64,000 nucleotides of DNA from Asanoa sp. WMMD1127 (GCF_029626225.1 NZ_JARUBP010000001.1:6820001-6884000); one strand, 5' to 3'; numbered from the stretch's first letter, positions 42,832-51,848 are shown. A program made the numbers and translations. The notes: generated by a model from the sequence alone, not told the origin.

Positions 42832-42845
42832 TTAGGTTAACCTAA
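42832..42845. promoter_or_regulatory. Perfect palindrome TTAGGTTAACCTAA
   Basis: A 14-base perfect dyad in the gap between the divergent DUF3159 and LLM genes. It resembles an iron box (IdeR/DtxR consensus TTAGGTTAG-N-CTAACCTAA) with the middle five bases missing. It may bind a different regulator; assignment to IdeR is doubtful because of spacing. Confidence 0.5.
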
Positions 42846-42909
42846 GCGACCGTCGCCGATAAGAATCAGTACGCGACCTCAGGCCCGACAACCGGTAGGT
42901 TCTTCAAAC

Positions 42910-43911
42910 GTGAGCCACCGTTGGGGAATGACGGTCCCGTTCGCCGGGATCCCGTTGGCCGACCACGGTCGGCTCTATGCGCTGTTACACGACGCCGGCT
43001 TCACCGACCTCTGGACCTCGGAGGTCGCCGGCACCGACGCGTTCACGCCGCTGACCATCGGCGCGATCACCACGCCGAAGATGCGGCTCGGCACCGCCGT
43101 CACCCCGGTCTTCACCCGCGGGCCCGGCCTGCTGGCGATGACGGCGGCGGCGCTGGCCGAGACCGCGCCGGGCCGGTTCGTGCTGGGCATCGGCGCCTCG
43201 TCGCCGGTCGTCGTCGGTGACTGGAACGCGGTGCCGTTCAAGGAGCCCTACAAGCGCAGCCGCGACATGCTGCGCTTCCTGCGGCCCGCGCTCGCCGGAG
43301 AGACGGTCGACGGTGAGTTCGACACGTTCGCGGTGCGCCGCTTCCGCCTCGAACGCCCGCCCGCGACGCCACCGCCGATTTTGCTCGCCGCGCTGCGGCC
43401 GGCGATGCTGCGGCTGGCCGCGACCGAGGCCGACGGCACGATCCTCAACTGGCTGGCCGCCACCGACGTGTCGAAGGCGGTCGGCGCGCTGGGCGATCGC
43501 CCGGCCAACTTCGAGATCGCGGCCCGGATCTTCATCTGCCCGACCGACGACGCCGACCATGCCCGCGCCGTCGGCCGCCGCATGATCACGAGCTATCTGA
43601 CCGTGCCGGCCTATGCGGAGTTCCACCGCTGGCTCGGCAACAGCGACCTGCTCGACCCGGTCTGGACCGCGTGGGCGGCCGGCGACCGCCGCGGCGCGCT
43701 CGCCGCCGTGCCGGACGAGCTCGTCGACGCGCTGATCATCCACGGCACGCCCCACCAGTGCAAAGAGCAGATCATGCGGTACGTCGAAGCCGGCGTCACC
43801 ACCCCGATCATGGCGCCACTGCCCACGCCGGAGCTCACCGCCGGCGGCGCCGAGGCGCTGTTCACCCTGATCGGCGAGTTGGGTGCACCGTCCACCGTGG
43901 AGAGAGGCTGA
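42910..43911 (+). CDS. LLM-class F420-dependent oxidoreductase
   Basis: 333 residues with a luciferase-like TIM barrel: DLWTSEVAGTDAFTPLTIGA, MRLGTAVTPVFTRGPGLLAM, GRFVLGIGASSPVVVGDWNA and the later GTPHQCKEQIMRYVEAG. These segments fit F420-linked oxidoreductases rather than FMN luciferases, by family resemblance. GTG at 42910. An SDR gene begins 4 bases after its stop, so the two are likely one operon acting on the same small molecule. Substrate unknown. Confidence 0.88.
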   Translation: MSHRWGMTVPFAGIPLADHGRLYALLHDAGFTDLWTSEVAGTDAFTPLTIGAITTPKMRLGTAVTPVFTRGPGLLAMTAAALAETAPGRFVLGIGASSPVVVGDWNAVPFKEPYKRSRDMLRFLRPALAGETVDGEFDTFAVRRFRLERPPATPPPILLAALRPAMLRLAATEADGTILNWLAATDVSKAVGALGDRPANFEIAARIFICPTDDADHARAVGRRMITSYLTVPAYAEFHRWLGNSDLLDPVWTAWAAGDRRGALAAVPDELVDALIIHGTPHQCKEQIMRYVEAGVTTPIMAPLPTPELTAGGAEALFTLIGELGAPSTVERG

Positions 43912-43914
43912 GCG

Positions 43915-44709
43915 ATGGAGCTGAGCGGCAAGGTCGTCGTCATCACAGGCGCGGCCGGCGGCATCGGCGCCGCCCTGGCCCGCCGTTTCGCCGCCGAGGG
44001 CGCGGCCGGCCTGCTCCTCGCCGACCTCGACACGACGGCGGTCGAGGTGCTCGCGGCGTCGATCGACAACGCCCGCGGCGTCGGTTGCGACGTCACCGAC
44101 CCCGCCCAGGTCGCCGCCCTGGTCGACGCGGCCGAGGAGTCGTTCGGCCCGGTCGACCTGTTCTGCTCCAACGCCGGCATCACGACCGGCACCGGCCTCG
44201 ACACGACCGACGAGACCTGGGACCGCGCCTGGTCGATCAACGTGCACGCCCACGTGGTGGCCGCCCGGGCGGTGCTCCCCTCGATGCTCGACCGCGGCAC
44301 CGGCTACTTGTTGCAGACCTGCTCCGCGGCCGGCCTGCTGACGGCGGTCGGCGACGCCCCCTATGCGGTGACGAAGCACGCCGCCGTCGGCTTCGCCGAG
44401 TGGCTGTCGATGACCTACGGCGACCGCGGCATCCGGGTCAGCGCGCTGTGCCCCCAGGGCGTGAGCACGCCCATGCTCGAGCAGGGCCTGGCCCGCGGCC
44501 ACGCCGGCGCCCAGGTCACCGCCGCCGCCGGCGCGGTCCTGACAGCCGAGGAGGTCGCCGACGCGGTGATCGACGGCCTCGCCGCCGAACGCTTCCTGAT
44601 CCTTCCCCACCCCGAGGTGGCGACGTATCAGCGGCGCAAGTCCGAAAACCCCGACCGCTGGCTGGCCTCGATGCGCAAACTCATCAGCCGCGTCTCCTCC
44701 TCCGCCTGA
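43915..44709 (+). CDS. Short-chain dehydrogenase/reductase (SDR)
   Basis: 264 residues, Rossmann fold. Cofactor motif GAAGGIGAALARRF (about 12-25), Asp38 region (LLLADLDTT) suggests NAD preference, and the CSNAGITTG segment is typical. Active-site Tyr-Lys are in PYAVTKHAAVGF, with an upstream Ser in TCSAAGLL. ATG at 43915, RBS region within the LLM stop. Oxidises or reduces an alcohol/ketone; probably acts with the LLM enzyme next to it. Confidence 0.92.
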   Translation: MELSGKVVVITGAAGGIGAALARRFAAEGAAGLLLADLDTTAVEVLAASIDNARGVGCDVTDPAQVAALVDAAEESFGPVDLFCSNAGITTGTGLDTTDETWDRAWSINVHAHVVAARAVLPSMLDRGTGYLLQTCSAAGLLTAVGDAPYAVTKHAAVGFAEWLSMTYGDRGIRVSALCPQGVSTPMLEQGLARGHAGAQVTAAAGAVLTAEEVADAVIDGLAAERFLILPHPEVATYQRRKSENPDRWLASMRKLISRVSSSA

Positions 44710-44923
44710 CCACACCACCGTCCATCACCACCCCACGAGCTCGCCGGCGTCGACACCGCGAAGCCGGCTCGTCGGTCTCACATGGATGAGTACCGAGCTG
44801 AGGGCAGAAGGTTCACGCGACCTCGCAAGAAATCTGGAAAGCCGGCACCGCCCACCGCGACGGGAGTCGAGGCCGGTGCCATCCGCCAGCCCGCAAACCG
44901 AAGTCGGCGCCAGCGCAAGAAAA

Positions 44924-46807
44924 CTACTGCGATGCCTCGCGACCGGTCGCGGGCCGCCGGCCAACCTGGGACTTCCCTGCTCGCTGGCGCTCGCCCGACG
45001 GTCCGGCGACAGCTGCCCGACCGTTGGCGGACGGCGAACCGCCGCCCGCGCCAGTGCCGCTTGATGCCGCGACTGACGAATCCGGCCCGACCACCGGGCC
45101 GTCGCTCGACCCGCCCGCCGTCGAATCCGCGTGGATGTAGACCCCGCCACGGAACAGCGAAACCACCGCCCCCGCAGCCGCCAGCACCGCCGCCAGGATG
45201 AACACCACGATCAGGCCGTCGTGGAACGGCCCGCTCAGGACCCCCGGCAGGAAGGTGCCCCCGGTCAGGTGGGCCAACGTCGAAGGCGGCACCTGTGCCG
45301 TGACCCCGGCCTGGTCGAGGAGGGTGCCGATCGGGTTCGTGCCCAGGAACGCCGCGAACATCACCGACACCGGCGGCACCGCGACGACCGACGAAACCGC
45401 GTCCGGGGGTACGCCCTGCCCGGTCAGGCCCGACCGCAGCGCGTCCGGCAACGACGACGACAGGCCCGCGATCAGCAGCGAGAAGAACACGCCGATCGAC
45501 AGCACCATGCCCGCGTTCTGGAAGGTGGCCCGGATCCCCGAGGCGACGCCGCGCTCCCCCGCCGGCACCGCGTTCATCACCGCGGTCGTGTTGGGCGCCG
45601 AGAACAGGCCCGAGCCGACGCCGTTGAGGAACAGCAGCAGCGCGAACGTCGGATAGCTGAAGTTGACCGGGATCAGCAGCAGCCCCACGAACGTCGCCGC
45701 CATCACCACCAGGCCGCCGGTCGCCAGCAGTTTCGCGCCGTACCGGTCCGAAAGGTAGCCACTCACCGGACCCGCCACGATGAAGCCGATCGTCAACGGC
45801 ACGAGATAGATGCCGGCCCACAGTGGCGTGTCCTCGAACGAGTACCCGCGCAGCGGCAGCCAGATCCCCTGCAGCCAGATGATCAGCATGAACTGCAGAC
45901 CACCGCGGGCGACGGCGTTGAACAGGGCCGCCGCGTTCCCCGCCCAGAAGGCCTGGATCGTGAACAGGCGCAGGTGGAACATCGGCTGCGCCACCCGCGT
46001 CTCGATCACGCAGAACGCGACCAGCAGCACCGCGCCCGCGGTCAGGCCGCCGAACACGAGCGGATTGGCCCAACCCTCGACATGATCACGGTACGGCTGG
46101 ATGCCGTACGTCAGCGCCGCCAGCAGCACGGTGAGTCCCACCGCCAGCGTCGCGTTGCCCCACCAGTCGATGCGCACGCCCGGCCGGCGGGAGACGGTCT
46201 CACGCAGGTTCCGGTACGCCCAGCCGGCGCCGACCACGCCCACCAGCGCGCTGACCGCGAAGATCGACCGCCAGTGCCACGCCGACAGCACGCCGCCCAG
46301 CACCAGCCCGACGAAGCTGCCGGCGAGCCCGGCCACCTGGTTGACGCCGAGCGCCGTACCCCGTTGGGATGCGGGAAAGGTGTCCGTGATGATCGCGGCG
46401 GAGTTGGCCATGAGCATGGCGCCGCCGACGCCCTGGACGATCCGCCAGCCGATCAGCCACAGCGCGGCCAGGCGCCCGGTGCCCGGCGTCAGCAGGCAGG
46501 CCACCGAGGCGAGCGCGAACACGGCGAAGCCGGCGTTGTATATCCGCACGCGTCCGAACATGTCGCCGAGCCGGCCGAGCGACACCACGAGCACCGCCGT
46601 CACCAGCAGGTAGCCCATCAGCATCCAGAGCAGGTAGCTGACGTTGCCCGGCGCGAGCGGGTCGAGATGGATGCCGCGGAAGATCGCCGGCAGCGAGATG
46701 ATCAGGATCGACGCGTTGACCGTCGCCATCAGCATGCCGAGGGTGGTGTTCGACAACACCGACCACTTGTGCGGTACGCGTCCGCCGGACCGGACCTGGA
46801 TCGCCAT
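44924..46807 (-). CDS. DHA2-family MFS efflux transporter (14 TM)
   Basis: 627 residues with about 14 TM helices. TM1 contains LGMLMATVNASILIISLPAI, characteristic of EmrB/QacA-type proteins; motif C-like GQVAGLAGSFVGLVLGGVLS corresponds to the antiporter motif (here NQVAGLAGSFVGLVLGG). The last about 90 residues form a Ser/Gly/Ala-rich cytoplasmic tail unusual for the family. ATG at 46807. Probably a proton-driven drug or metabolite exporter. A TTAG-N5-CTAA dyad 18 bases upstream may be its operator. Confidence 0.9.
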   Translation of the reverse strand: MAIQVRSGGRVPHKWSVLSNTTLGMLMATVNASILIISLPAIFRGIHLDPLAPGNVSYLLWMLMGYLLVTAVLVVSLGRLGDMFGRVRIYNAGFAVFALASVACLLTPGTGRLAALWLIGWRIVQGVGGAMLMANSAAIITDTFPASQRGTALGVNQVAGLAGSFVGLVLGGVLSAWHWRSIFAVSALVGVVGAGWAYRNLRETVSRRPGVRIDWWGNATLAVGLTVLLAALTYGIQPYRDHVEGWANPLVFGGLTAGAVLLVAFCVIETRVAQPMFHLRLFTIQAFWAGNAAALFNAVARGGLQFMLIIWLQGIWLPLRGYSFEDTPLWAGIYLVPLTIGFIVAGPVSGYLSDRYGAKLLATGGLVVMAATFVGLLLIPVNFSYPTFALLLFLNGVGSGLFSAPNTTAVMNAVPAGERGVASGIRATFQNAGMVLSIGVFFSLLIAGLSSSLPDALRSGLTGQGVPPDAVSSVVAVPPVSVMFAAFLGTNPIGTLLDQAGVTAQVPPSTLAHLTGGTFLPGVLSGPFHDGLIVVFILAAVLAAAGAVVSLFRGGVYIHADSTAGGSSDGPVVGPDSSVAASSGTGAGGGSPSANGRAAVAGPSGERQRAGKSQVGRRPATGREASQ

Positions 46808-46824
46808 CGCGCCGCCTCATCTCA

Positions 46825-46837
46825 TTAGCTGTACTAA
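46825..46837. promoter_or_regulatory. Possible operator upstream of the DHA2 transporter
   Basis: Inverted repeat TTAG-CTGTA-CTAA, 18 bases before the ATG. Short arms, so only a candidate for a TetR- or MarR-type site; no regulator gene adjoins. Confidence 0.35.
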
Positions 46838-46989
46838 CCATATTCCGCCGGGCGTACGCGTGCCGCGTGAACTGGGTCGCACCTCGGGCGATGAGCCAGG
46901 TGGCTCGCGGCCAGCAGGCCAATGGCGACCTGGCATAGCACAAGACCCCGCATCTTGCAATCGGCAGTTGTCGCTATCTGTGCCATATT

Positions 46990-47028
46990 CACGTGAGTCT
47001 TGTCACGTGCAGTGTCGATCCCTACGCT
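46990..47028 (+). promoter_or_regulatory. Promoter of the globin gene with two CACGTG boxes
   Basis: TTGTCA (47000-47005) and TACGCT (47023-47028) are separated by 17 bases, a near-ideal housekeeping sigma promoter. CACGTG palindromes at 46990 and 47004 overlap the -35 region, 14 bases apart, and look like a tandem regulator site. Confidence 0.6.
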
Positions 47029-47089
47029 CAGTGTGACGAAGCGCCGAACGGAACCGCCGGAGGCGCACCCTCGCTGGGGAGGAACCCAC

Positions 47090-47542
47090 ATGACCGAGGA
47101 GACCAGCTCCAGCCACCAGGCCGACGCGAAGCTCCTGGAAGCCAGCCTGGAAGTAGTCGCCGACCGCGCCGACGCGCTGATCGCGTCGTTCTACGACCGC
47201 CTCTTCACCGAGTACCCGGCCGTCCGCCCGATGTTCCCGACGAACATGAGCGCCCAACAGGACAAACTCCTGGGCGCGATCGTCGCGCTGGTGACCAACT
47301 ACGAAAACCCCGAGGCCCTCCGCCCCACGTTGGAAGCCCTGGGCGCGAAACACGACAGCTGGGGCGTACGCCCGGAGCACTACACCGCCGTAGCCGGCTG
47401 CCTGCTGGCCACGCTCCGCGAGTACGCCGGCGAAGCTTTCACCCCGGAAGTAGAAGGCGCCTGGGTCCGCGCCTACACCTTCGCCGCCGGCACCATGATG
47501 CAAGGCGCCGCCCTACGCCAATCCGAAACCCAAGCCGCCTAA
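47090..47542 (+). CDS. Single-domain globin (flavohaemoglobin-like globin domain)
   Basis: 150 residues. The B-helix Tyr is in ASFYDRLF, the CD-loop Phe in RPMFP, and the proximal haem His in GAKHDSWGVRPEHY, followed by YTAVAGCLLATLREYAGEAF. The protein stops after the globin domain, with no reductase or signalling module. Such globins bind oxygen or nitric oxide; a NO-detoxification or oxygen-sensing role would require a separate reductase or partner. ATG at 47090 follows GGGGAGG. Own promoter and own terminator, so monocistronic. Confidence 0.9.
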   Translation: MTEETSSSHQADAKLLEASLEVVADRADALIASFYDRLFTEYPAVRPMFPTNMSAQQDKLLGAIVALVTNYENPEALRPTLEALGAKHDSWGVRPEHYTAVAGCLLATLREYAGEAFTPEVEGAWVRAYTFAAGTMMQGAALRQSETQAA

Positions 47543-47560
47543 CCGCCCGCACCACACGAA

Positions 47561-47587
47561 CGAAGCCCGGGCCAAGCCCGGGCTTCG
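47561..47587 (+). terminator. Hairpin terminator after the globin gene
   Basis: Perfect 12-bp stem CGAAGCCCGGGC / GCCCGGGCTTCG with a CAA loop, 18 bases after the stop codon. Confidence 0.85.
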
Positions 47588-47833
47588 TGTGTCCCGGGGC
47601 GACTTGTTCTTCCAAGCCCGGGCCGGGTCGGGCCGGGCGACCGAACCACTGGGCTAAGCACGAACAAGGCCGCGCAAAGCGCTACGCCACACGGCGTCGA
47701 CCGCGCCCCCAGGCCGCGCCAGGACCGCTCCGCAAGAACGTCAACCGCACGAAGAGGCAAGCCACAGAAGGCCCCGCCAGCAGCTGGCCAGGCGAGGAGG
47801 CGGCCACGGGGAGAAGGCGCCACGCCAGGAAAC

Positions 47834-47874
47834 GGCCACGCCAGAAGGCGGCCACGCCAGAAGGCGGCCATTCG
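47834..47874. repeat. Short tandem repeat array E (16-bp unit)
   Basis: GGCCACGCCAGAAGGC occurs twice in tandem (47834 and 47850) followed by a partial copy at 47866. Related GGCCACG and CACGCCAG pieces occur just upstream. Confidence 0.6.
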
Positions 47875-48199
47875 GGATCGGCTGCTGGGTCCTCAAGCTG
47901 CGCGACGACTGGGCCGCACGGGAGCTAGACCGCCGACGAATCGGCTCACACGTAGGTCGACGCGAGTACTGAGCCCCGCTGAAGCCGGAAAAGCCGAATC
48001 AGTGCCGAGGGATCGACCGGGCGGGATTGAGCCGCGCCAGGACTGGGCCGCGCTGGACAAGGAGGCTCGGCAGTCGGCGTGGCAATCCGCCATGCGGACG
48101 CTGGCCATGCGGACGCCGGCCGACCGAACGCAGCCGACCGGACGCAGCCCGAGCGGTCGTGGGCTGCACAGAGAGCACTTGGGATGCGCCGGGTGTCAA

Positions 48200-48353
48200 G
48201 GCCGCACAGGCCCGAGCTGCCCAAGGATTGACGGCCGAGCAAGGCCAGTACAAGGGCGAGGCCGGCCGCCAGAGTAGGCCGCACAGGCCCGAGCTGCCCA
48301 AGGATTGACGGCCGACTAAGGCCAGCACAAGGGCGAGGCCGGCCGCCAGGGGC
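48200..48353. repeat. 77-bp tandem duplication (array F)
   Basis: Copy one is 48200-48276 and copy two 48277-48353, nearly identical (starting GGCCGCACAGGCCCGAGC, ending GGCCGCCAG plus a short spacer). A third partial copy starts at 48354. Located in the non-coding stretch between the globin and cellulase genes. Confidence 0.85.
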
Positions 48354-48656
48354 AGGCCGCACCGACCGAGCATCAGCCGCGACGATCCGGCCGCAAGAGC
48401 TGACCACACGCCCACGTCACCACATGGCTGGAGAGGACTACGCCAGCGCTGCAGGACGCCTTCGCGGCGGTCTGCAGCGCGCCGCGGCAGCCGCAGGCGG
48501 GACCGCCGCGCGCGCTTACGCAGCGACATGCCACGCCTGGGCCCTGCACGCACTCGCCACGGCTCGACAGCACCGGGCCGACCGCCAGCCGGCACGCGGG
48601 CAACTTCCGCACGGCCGATCGAGCCCACCAAAACCGCAACCACCGCACCGCGGGGT

Positions 48657-48724
48657 CCCCGGGGGCTCGGCCCCCGGGGCCAACATGCCGAAAGCCCCCG
48701 TCCGCGCACTCCGCGGACAGGGGC
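48657..48724 (-). terminator. Two tandem hairpin terminators after the cellulase gene
   Basis: Hairpin one (48657-48679) has a 10-bp stem CCCCGGGGGC with a TCG loop. Hairpin two (48694-48724) has a 13-bp stem with one mismatch and a 5-base loop. Both lie downstream of the cellulase stop at 48816, with no U-tracts. Confidence 0.7.
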
Positions 48725-48815
48725 ATCCTGGCTTGAGGGAGAGGCCGCCACGGGGGAAGCGGCCCCTCCGCGCAGAACGATACTCCGTTCGGCCCTTTAT
48801 GGATAGCTGGGTCGA

Positions 48816-51731
48816 TCAACCATTCGGGAAGAGGTGGCCGTAGTCGGCGTACGCCATGGCGACGTCGGCTTGGGCCCAGAAGCGGTGGTAGTTGAAGGTC
48901 GGCGCCGCGCCACCATCCAGGTAGGACTGGATCTTGGGCCAGTCCGGGTCGTTCTTGTAGAACGAGCGGATGTCGACGAAGCTCTTGCCCGCGGTGACGA
49001 TGTCGCCGTTGGGCATGTCGCCGGTCCAGCCCGGCGGCAGGTAGAGGCCCTGGCCGGTGCTGGCGTTGTAGACGTCGTCGAACCGCCGGTAGTCCTCCCG
49101 GGTCTCCGGCGTGACCACGCCGCGCGCGTCGCGGTTGGCGTAGAGGGCGTCGATCAGGCCCTTGGCCCCCGTCTTGGCGGCGGCGTTGTTGGCGCGGGCG
49201 GCGTAGTACATGAGCGTCCGCGCGTACGCGGCCGCCACGCCCACGTCCCGGCCCATCTTCGTCACCGTCACGTGCAGGCCCGTGTTGGCCGCGGGCGACG
49301 TCGGGTTCCAGGTCGCCGGCGCGCCGCTCCAGGTCATGTCGGACGGGATCTCGAAGGCGCCCCCGGTGCCGATCGTGGTGTTCGCCAGCGCCCACGGCAC
49401 CCACTTGTCGAGCAGCGCCTTGGCCTTCGCGTTGCCGGTCGCGTAGTAGAGCTCCGCGATCCGGTGCATCGACCAGACCTGCATGCCGAACCACTGGTTC
49501 GACGGCGGGTCCTCGTAGACGGGGTCGACGTCGTAGAACATGCCGTAGAACGTCGGCGTGCCGGCGGGCGGCTGCGCGTACGAGCCGTTCCAGCTGTTGG
49601 TCGCGCCGCCGGCGATGCCGCCTTCGGCCGACTGCAGCCACTGGTAGAACTCGAGCTGGCGGTCGAAGCTCTTCTGCCAGTCCGCGACCGCCGACGGTGA
49701 CCGCGGCTTGAGCTCGTTGACGTTGGTCAGCGCCCACGCCGCCATGGGGTTCTGGTAGCCGAAGTGGTTGTGGCTGGAACCGATCCGCCACGACCAGCCG
49801 GCGTTCACGTCGGTCGCGCCACCCCAGGCGTAGTACCACGACATGAGGTAGTGCGCCGAGTCCTTGCCGGACCCCGCCGGGCAGGCCGAGGCGCCGACGC
49901 AGTTGCCGATCTTCTTGAAGTACTTGTCGAACATCGCGTAGCGCAGGTAGTCGCCCATCTTGGCCGCCTTCGCCACGGTGGCGGAGACGTCGGCCGCGCG
50001 GCCCTGCTCGGTCGCCCAGGTCAGCGCCCAGTACGCGGCCTCGATGGCCCGCGCGTCGGCGTCCGGCGCATTGGTGTACTTCCACTGCTTCGCCGGCGCG
50101 TTCGGATCCTTGATGGAGATGTCCAGGAAGCCGGCCGGGCCGCCGTGGGCGAACGTCTCGCAGGACGGCTGCGGCACGGTCTCCCAGACGGACTCCTGCG
50201 GACCCCGCTGGAACGTGTTGATGTACGCGGGCCGCGTGGTCCCGTCGCCGCAGCGCCCGAAGCCGTACGTGTTGTCGACGTCGAGCAGCCAGTGCATGCC
50301 GTAGATGTCGCCGGTGCCGTAGGTCGACTGGAGCTCGGAGCGAAGCGGGTCCTGCCCGACGGGCACGTTGGGGTCGAGCGTCGACGGGTACTGGCTCGGC
50401 AGGTTGTACTCGGCCGCGTACTGCGGCGTGCCGTTGACGCCCGCGGTCGGCTGGTCGTTGTGCGACGGGATGATGTAGCGCTCCATCACCGTCCAGGCGT
50501 TGTTGAACGGCGCCCAGTTCTCGGTGACCCGCCCGTACTGTGCCTCCAGCCAGATCCAGAAGCTGAACGCCTCCGAGGTCGTCTCGTGGCCGTGGTCCGG
50601 CGCCTCGACGATCAACGTCTCGATCGAGTGGTACGGGACGCCCTCCTGGCTGAAGTACCCGGAGTTCTTGATCTTCCCGTACTGGTCCAGGAACCGCGTG
50701 ATGTACTCGTTGTCCCCGGTGGAGCCGTCGTTGTCGATCTCGGTGACCGCGATCGCGACCGGCGCGTACCCGGTGGCGGTGGCGGTGACGGTCGCGGAGC
50801 CGCCGGCGGTGTCGGCGTCCTCGGCCGCGGCGATCGTCACCGGCACGCCGGTGCTCCAGTTGCTGCTGGTCAGCTGCACGCTGGTCGGCGTCACCGAGAC
50901 GTCGGTGTCGCCGGTGCGGGCCAGCGCGACCGTGACCGGCGACGTCGGCGCGGCGCTGAGCGTGAGCCGGGTCGTCGACGTGCCGCCCTCGGCGACCGAG
51001 ACCGACGTCGGGGTGGCCCGCAGCACGGGTCCGCTCGCCCCGGCGACGGTGAAGCTCGCCTCGTCGGTGGCGGTCAGGTTCGCGTTGTCGTACGCCCGGG
51101 CCTGCACCGTGTAGGAGCCGGCGGGCAGGTCCTCCATCGTGTAGCCGTAGGGCGCGGTGGTGTCGGTGTTGACCAGCAGCCCGTTGCGGTAGAACTCGAC
51201 CTTGGCGACCGTGCCATCGGGGTCGCTGGCGGTCGCGGCGAGCGCGACGTCGGCGGGCGCCTCGAACGGGCCGGCGGGCACGGTCAGGTCCACTGTGGGC
51301 GGCTGCTGCACGGGCGCCCCGCCGCAGGTGGTGCCGTTGACGGTGAACGCGGTCGGCTTCGGGTTGCTCCCCGACCAGCTGCCGTTGAAGCCGATGCCGG
51401 TGGAGCCGCCGGTGGGCAGGTTGCCGTTCCACGGCATGCTCGTCGCGGTGACCTGGTTGCCCGTCTGGGTCCAGGTCGCCGACCAGCCCTGGGTGACCCG
51501 CTGGCTGCCCGGGAAGGTGAAGCCGAGCGTCCAGCCGTTGATCGGGTCGCCGAGGTTGCGGATGGTGAGATTGGCGGTGAACCCGCCGGGCCACTCGTTG
51601 GTCGCGTAGACGACGTCGCAGGCGACGGCGGCCTGCGCGGGGCCGGCCGGCACGGCGACCGCCGCGGCGACCAGCAGGCCGGCGGAGACGAGCGCGACGG
51701 CCCGTCTGGACCGGGTGAGCCTGGTTTTCAT
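48816..51731 (-). CDS. Secreted GH48 cellulase (reducing-end cellobiohydrolase) with CBM2
   Basis: 971 residues. Signal peptide MKTRLTRSRRAVALVSAGLL to AQA. Family 2 cellulose-binding module at about 36-138 (CDVVYATNEWPGGFTANLTI; final TTCGG, disulfide pair). An Ig-like domain (about 147-231) and a Calx-beta-like domain (about 235-332) link to the GH48 catalytic domain (about 340-971), which begins EYITRFLDQYGKIKNSGYF. The catalytic acid Glu is in EAPDHGHETTSEAFSFW. It releases cellobiose processively from cellulose reducing ends. ATG at 51731 follows GGAGATCC. A CelR/CebR-type box lies 104 bases upstream, suggesting cellobiose induction. Confidence 0.95.
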   Translation of the reverse strand: MKTRLTRSRRAVALVSAGLLVAAAVAVPAGPAQAAVACDVVYATNEWPGGFTANLTIRNLGDPINGWTLGFTFPGSQRVTQGWSATWTQTGNQVTATSMPWNGNLPTGGSTGIGFNGSWSGSNPKPTAFTVNGTTCGGAPVQQPPTVDLTVPAGPFEAPADVALAATASDPDGTVAKVEFYRNGLLVNTDTTAPYGYTMEDLPAGSYTVQARAYDNANLTATDEASFTVAGASGPVLRATPTSVSVAEGGTSTTRLTLSAAPTSPVTVALARTGDTDVSVTPTSVQLTSSNWSTGVPVTIAAAEDADTAGGSATVTATATGYAPVAIAVTEIDNDGSTGDNEYITRFLDQYGKIKNSGYFSQEGVPYHSIETLIVEAPDHGHETTSEAFSFWIWLEAQYGRVTENWAPFNNAWTVMERYIIPSHNDQPTAGVNGTPQYAAEYNLPSQYPSTLDPNVPVGQDPLRSELQSTYGTGDIYGMHWLLDVDNTYGFGRCGDGTTRPAYINTFQRGPQESVWETVPQPSCETFAHGGPAGFLDISIKDPNAPAKQWKYTNAPDADARAIEAAYWALTWATEQGRAADVSATVAKAAKMGDYLRYAMFDKYFKKIGNCVGASACPAGSGKDSAHYLMSWYYAWGGATDVNAGWSWRIGSSHNHFGYQNPMAAWALTNVNELKPRSPSAVADWQKSFDRQLEFYQWLQSAEGGIAGGATNSWNGSYAQPPAGTPTFYGMFYDVDPVYEDPPSNQWFGMQVWSMHRIAELYYATGNAKAKALLDKWVPWALANTTIGTGGAFEIPSDMTWSGAPATWNPTSPAANTGLHVTVTKMGRDVGVAAAYARTLMYYAARANNAAAKTGAKGLIDALYANRDARGVVTPETREDYRRFDDVYNASTGQGLYLPPGWTGDMPNGDIVTAGKSFVDIRSFYKNDPDWPKIQSYLDGGAAPTFNYHRFWAQADVAMAYADYGHLFPNG

Positions 51732-51834
51732 GGATCTCCTCGCGGAAGCGGAAGCAGGGGTGGGCGGCGCGTCCTTGCCCGGGACGCGTGCGCGAAAGGT
51801 GGCTCCCGATCCGCGATAGTTCGACAGTCTTCCA

Positions 51835-51848
51835 TGGGAGCGCTCCCG
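51835..51848. promoter_or_regulatory. CelR/CebR-type box between cellulase and diguanylate cyclase genes
   Basis: TGGGAGCGCTCCCG matches the LacI-family CelR/CebR operator TGGGAGCGCTCCCA at 13 of 14 positions. It lies 104 bases before the cellulase ATG and 48 bases before the first GGDEF gene, so it may control both. Confidence 0.85.

Larger units (their letters stand above)
47588..48656. other. Gene-free region, about 1.1 kb, with decayed repeats
   Basis: No frame here has a credible start, codon pattern and family similarity together; the open frames are short, Arg/Pro/Ala-rich and overlap one another. The stretch contains array E near 47834 and a 77-base tandem duplication at 48200. It may be a decayed gene remnant or a repeat-rich spacer between the globin and cellulose loci. 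Confidence 0.6.

Noticed and set aside
42832-42845. Assignment as a bona fide IdeR/DtxR iron box
   Set aside because: The half-site spacing is five bases too short and no iron-uptake genes are adjacent.
44710-44923. Coding frames between the SDR gene and the DHA2 transporter
   Set aside because: Short Arg/Pro-rich frames on both strands overlap the transporter frame and have no credible starts; the 214-base gap appears empty.
48424-48843. A 139-codon plus-strand frame running into the cellulase 3' end
   Set aside because: Low-complexity composition, overlaps terminator hairpins and the cellulase stop, no ribosome site or homology.
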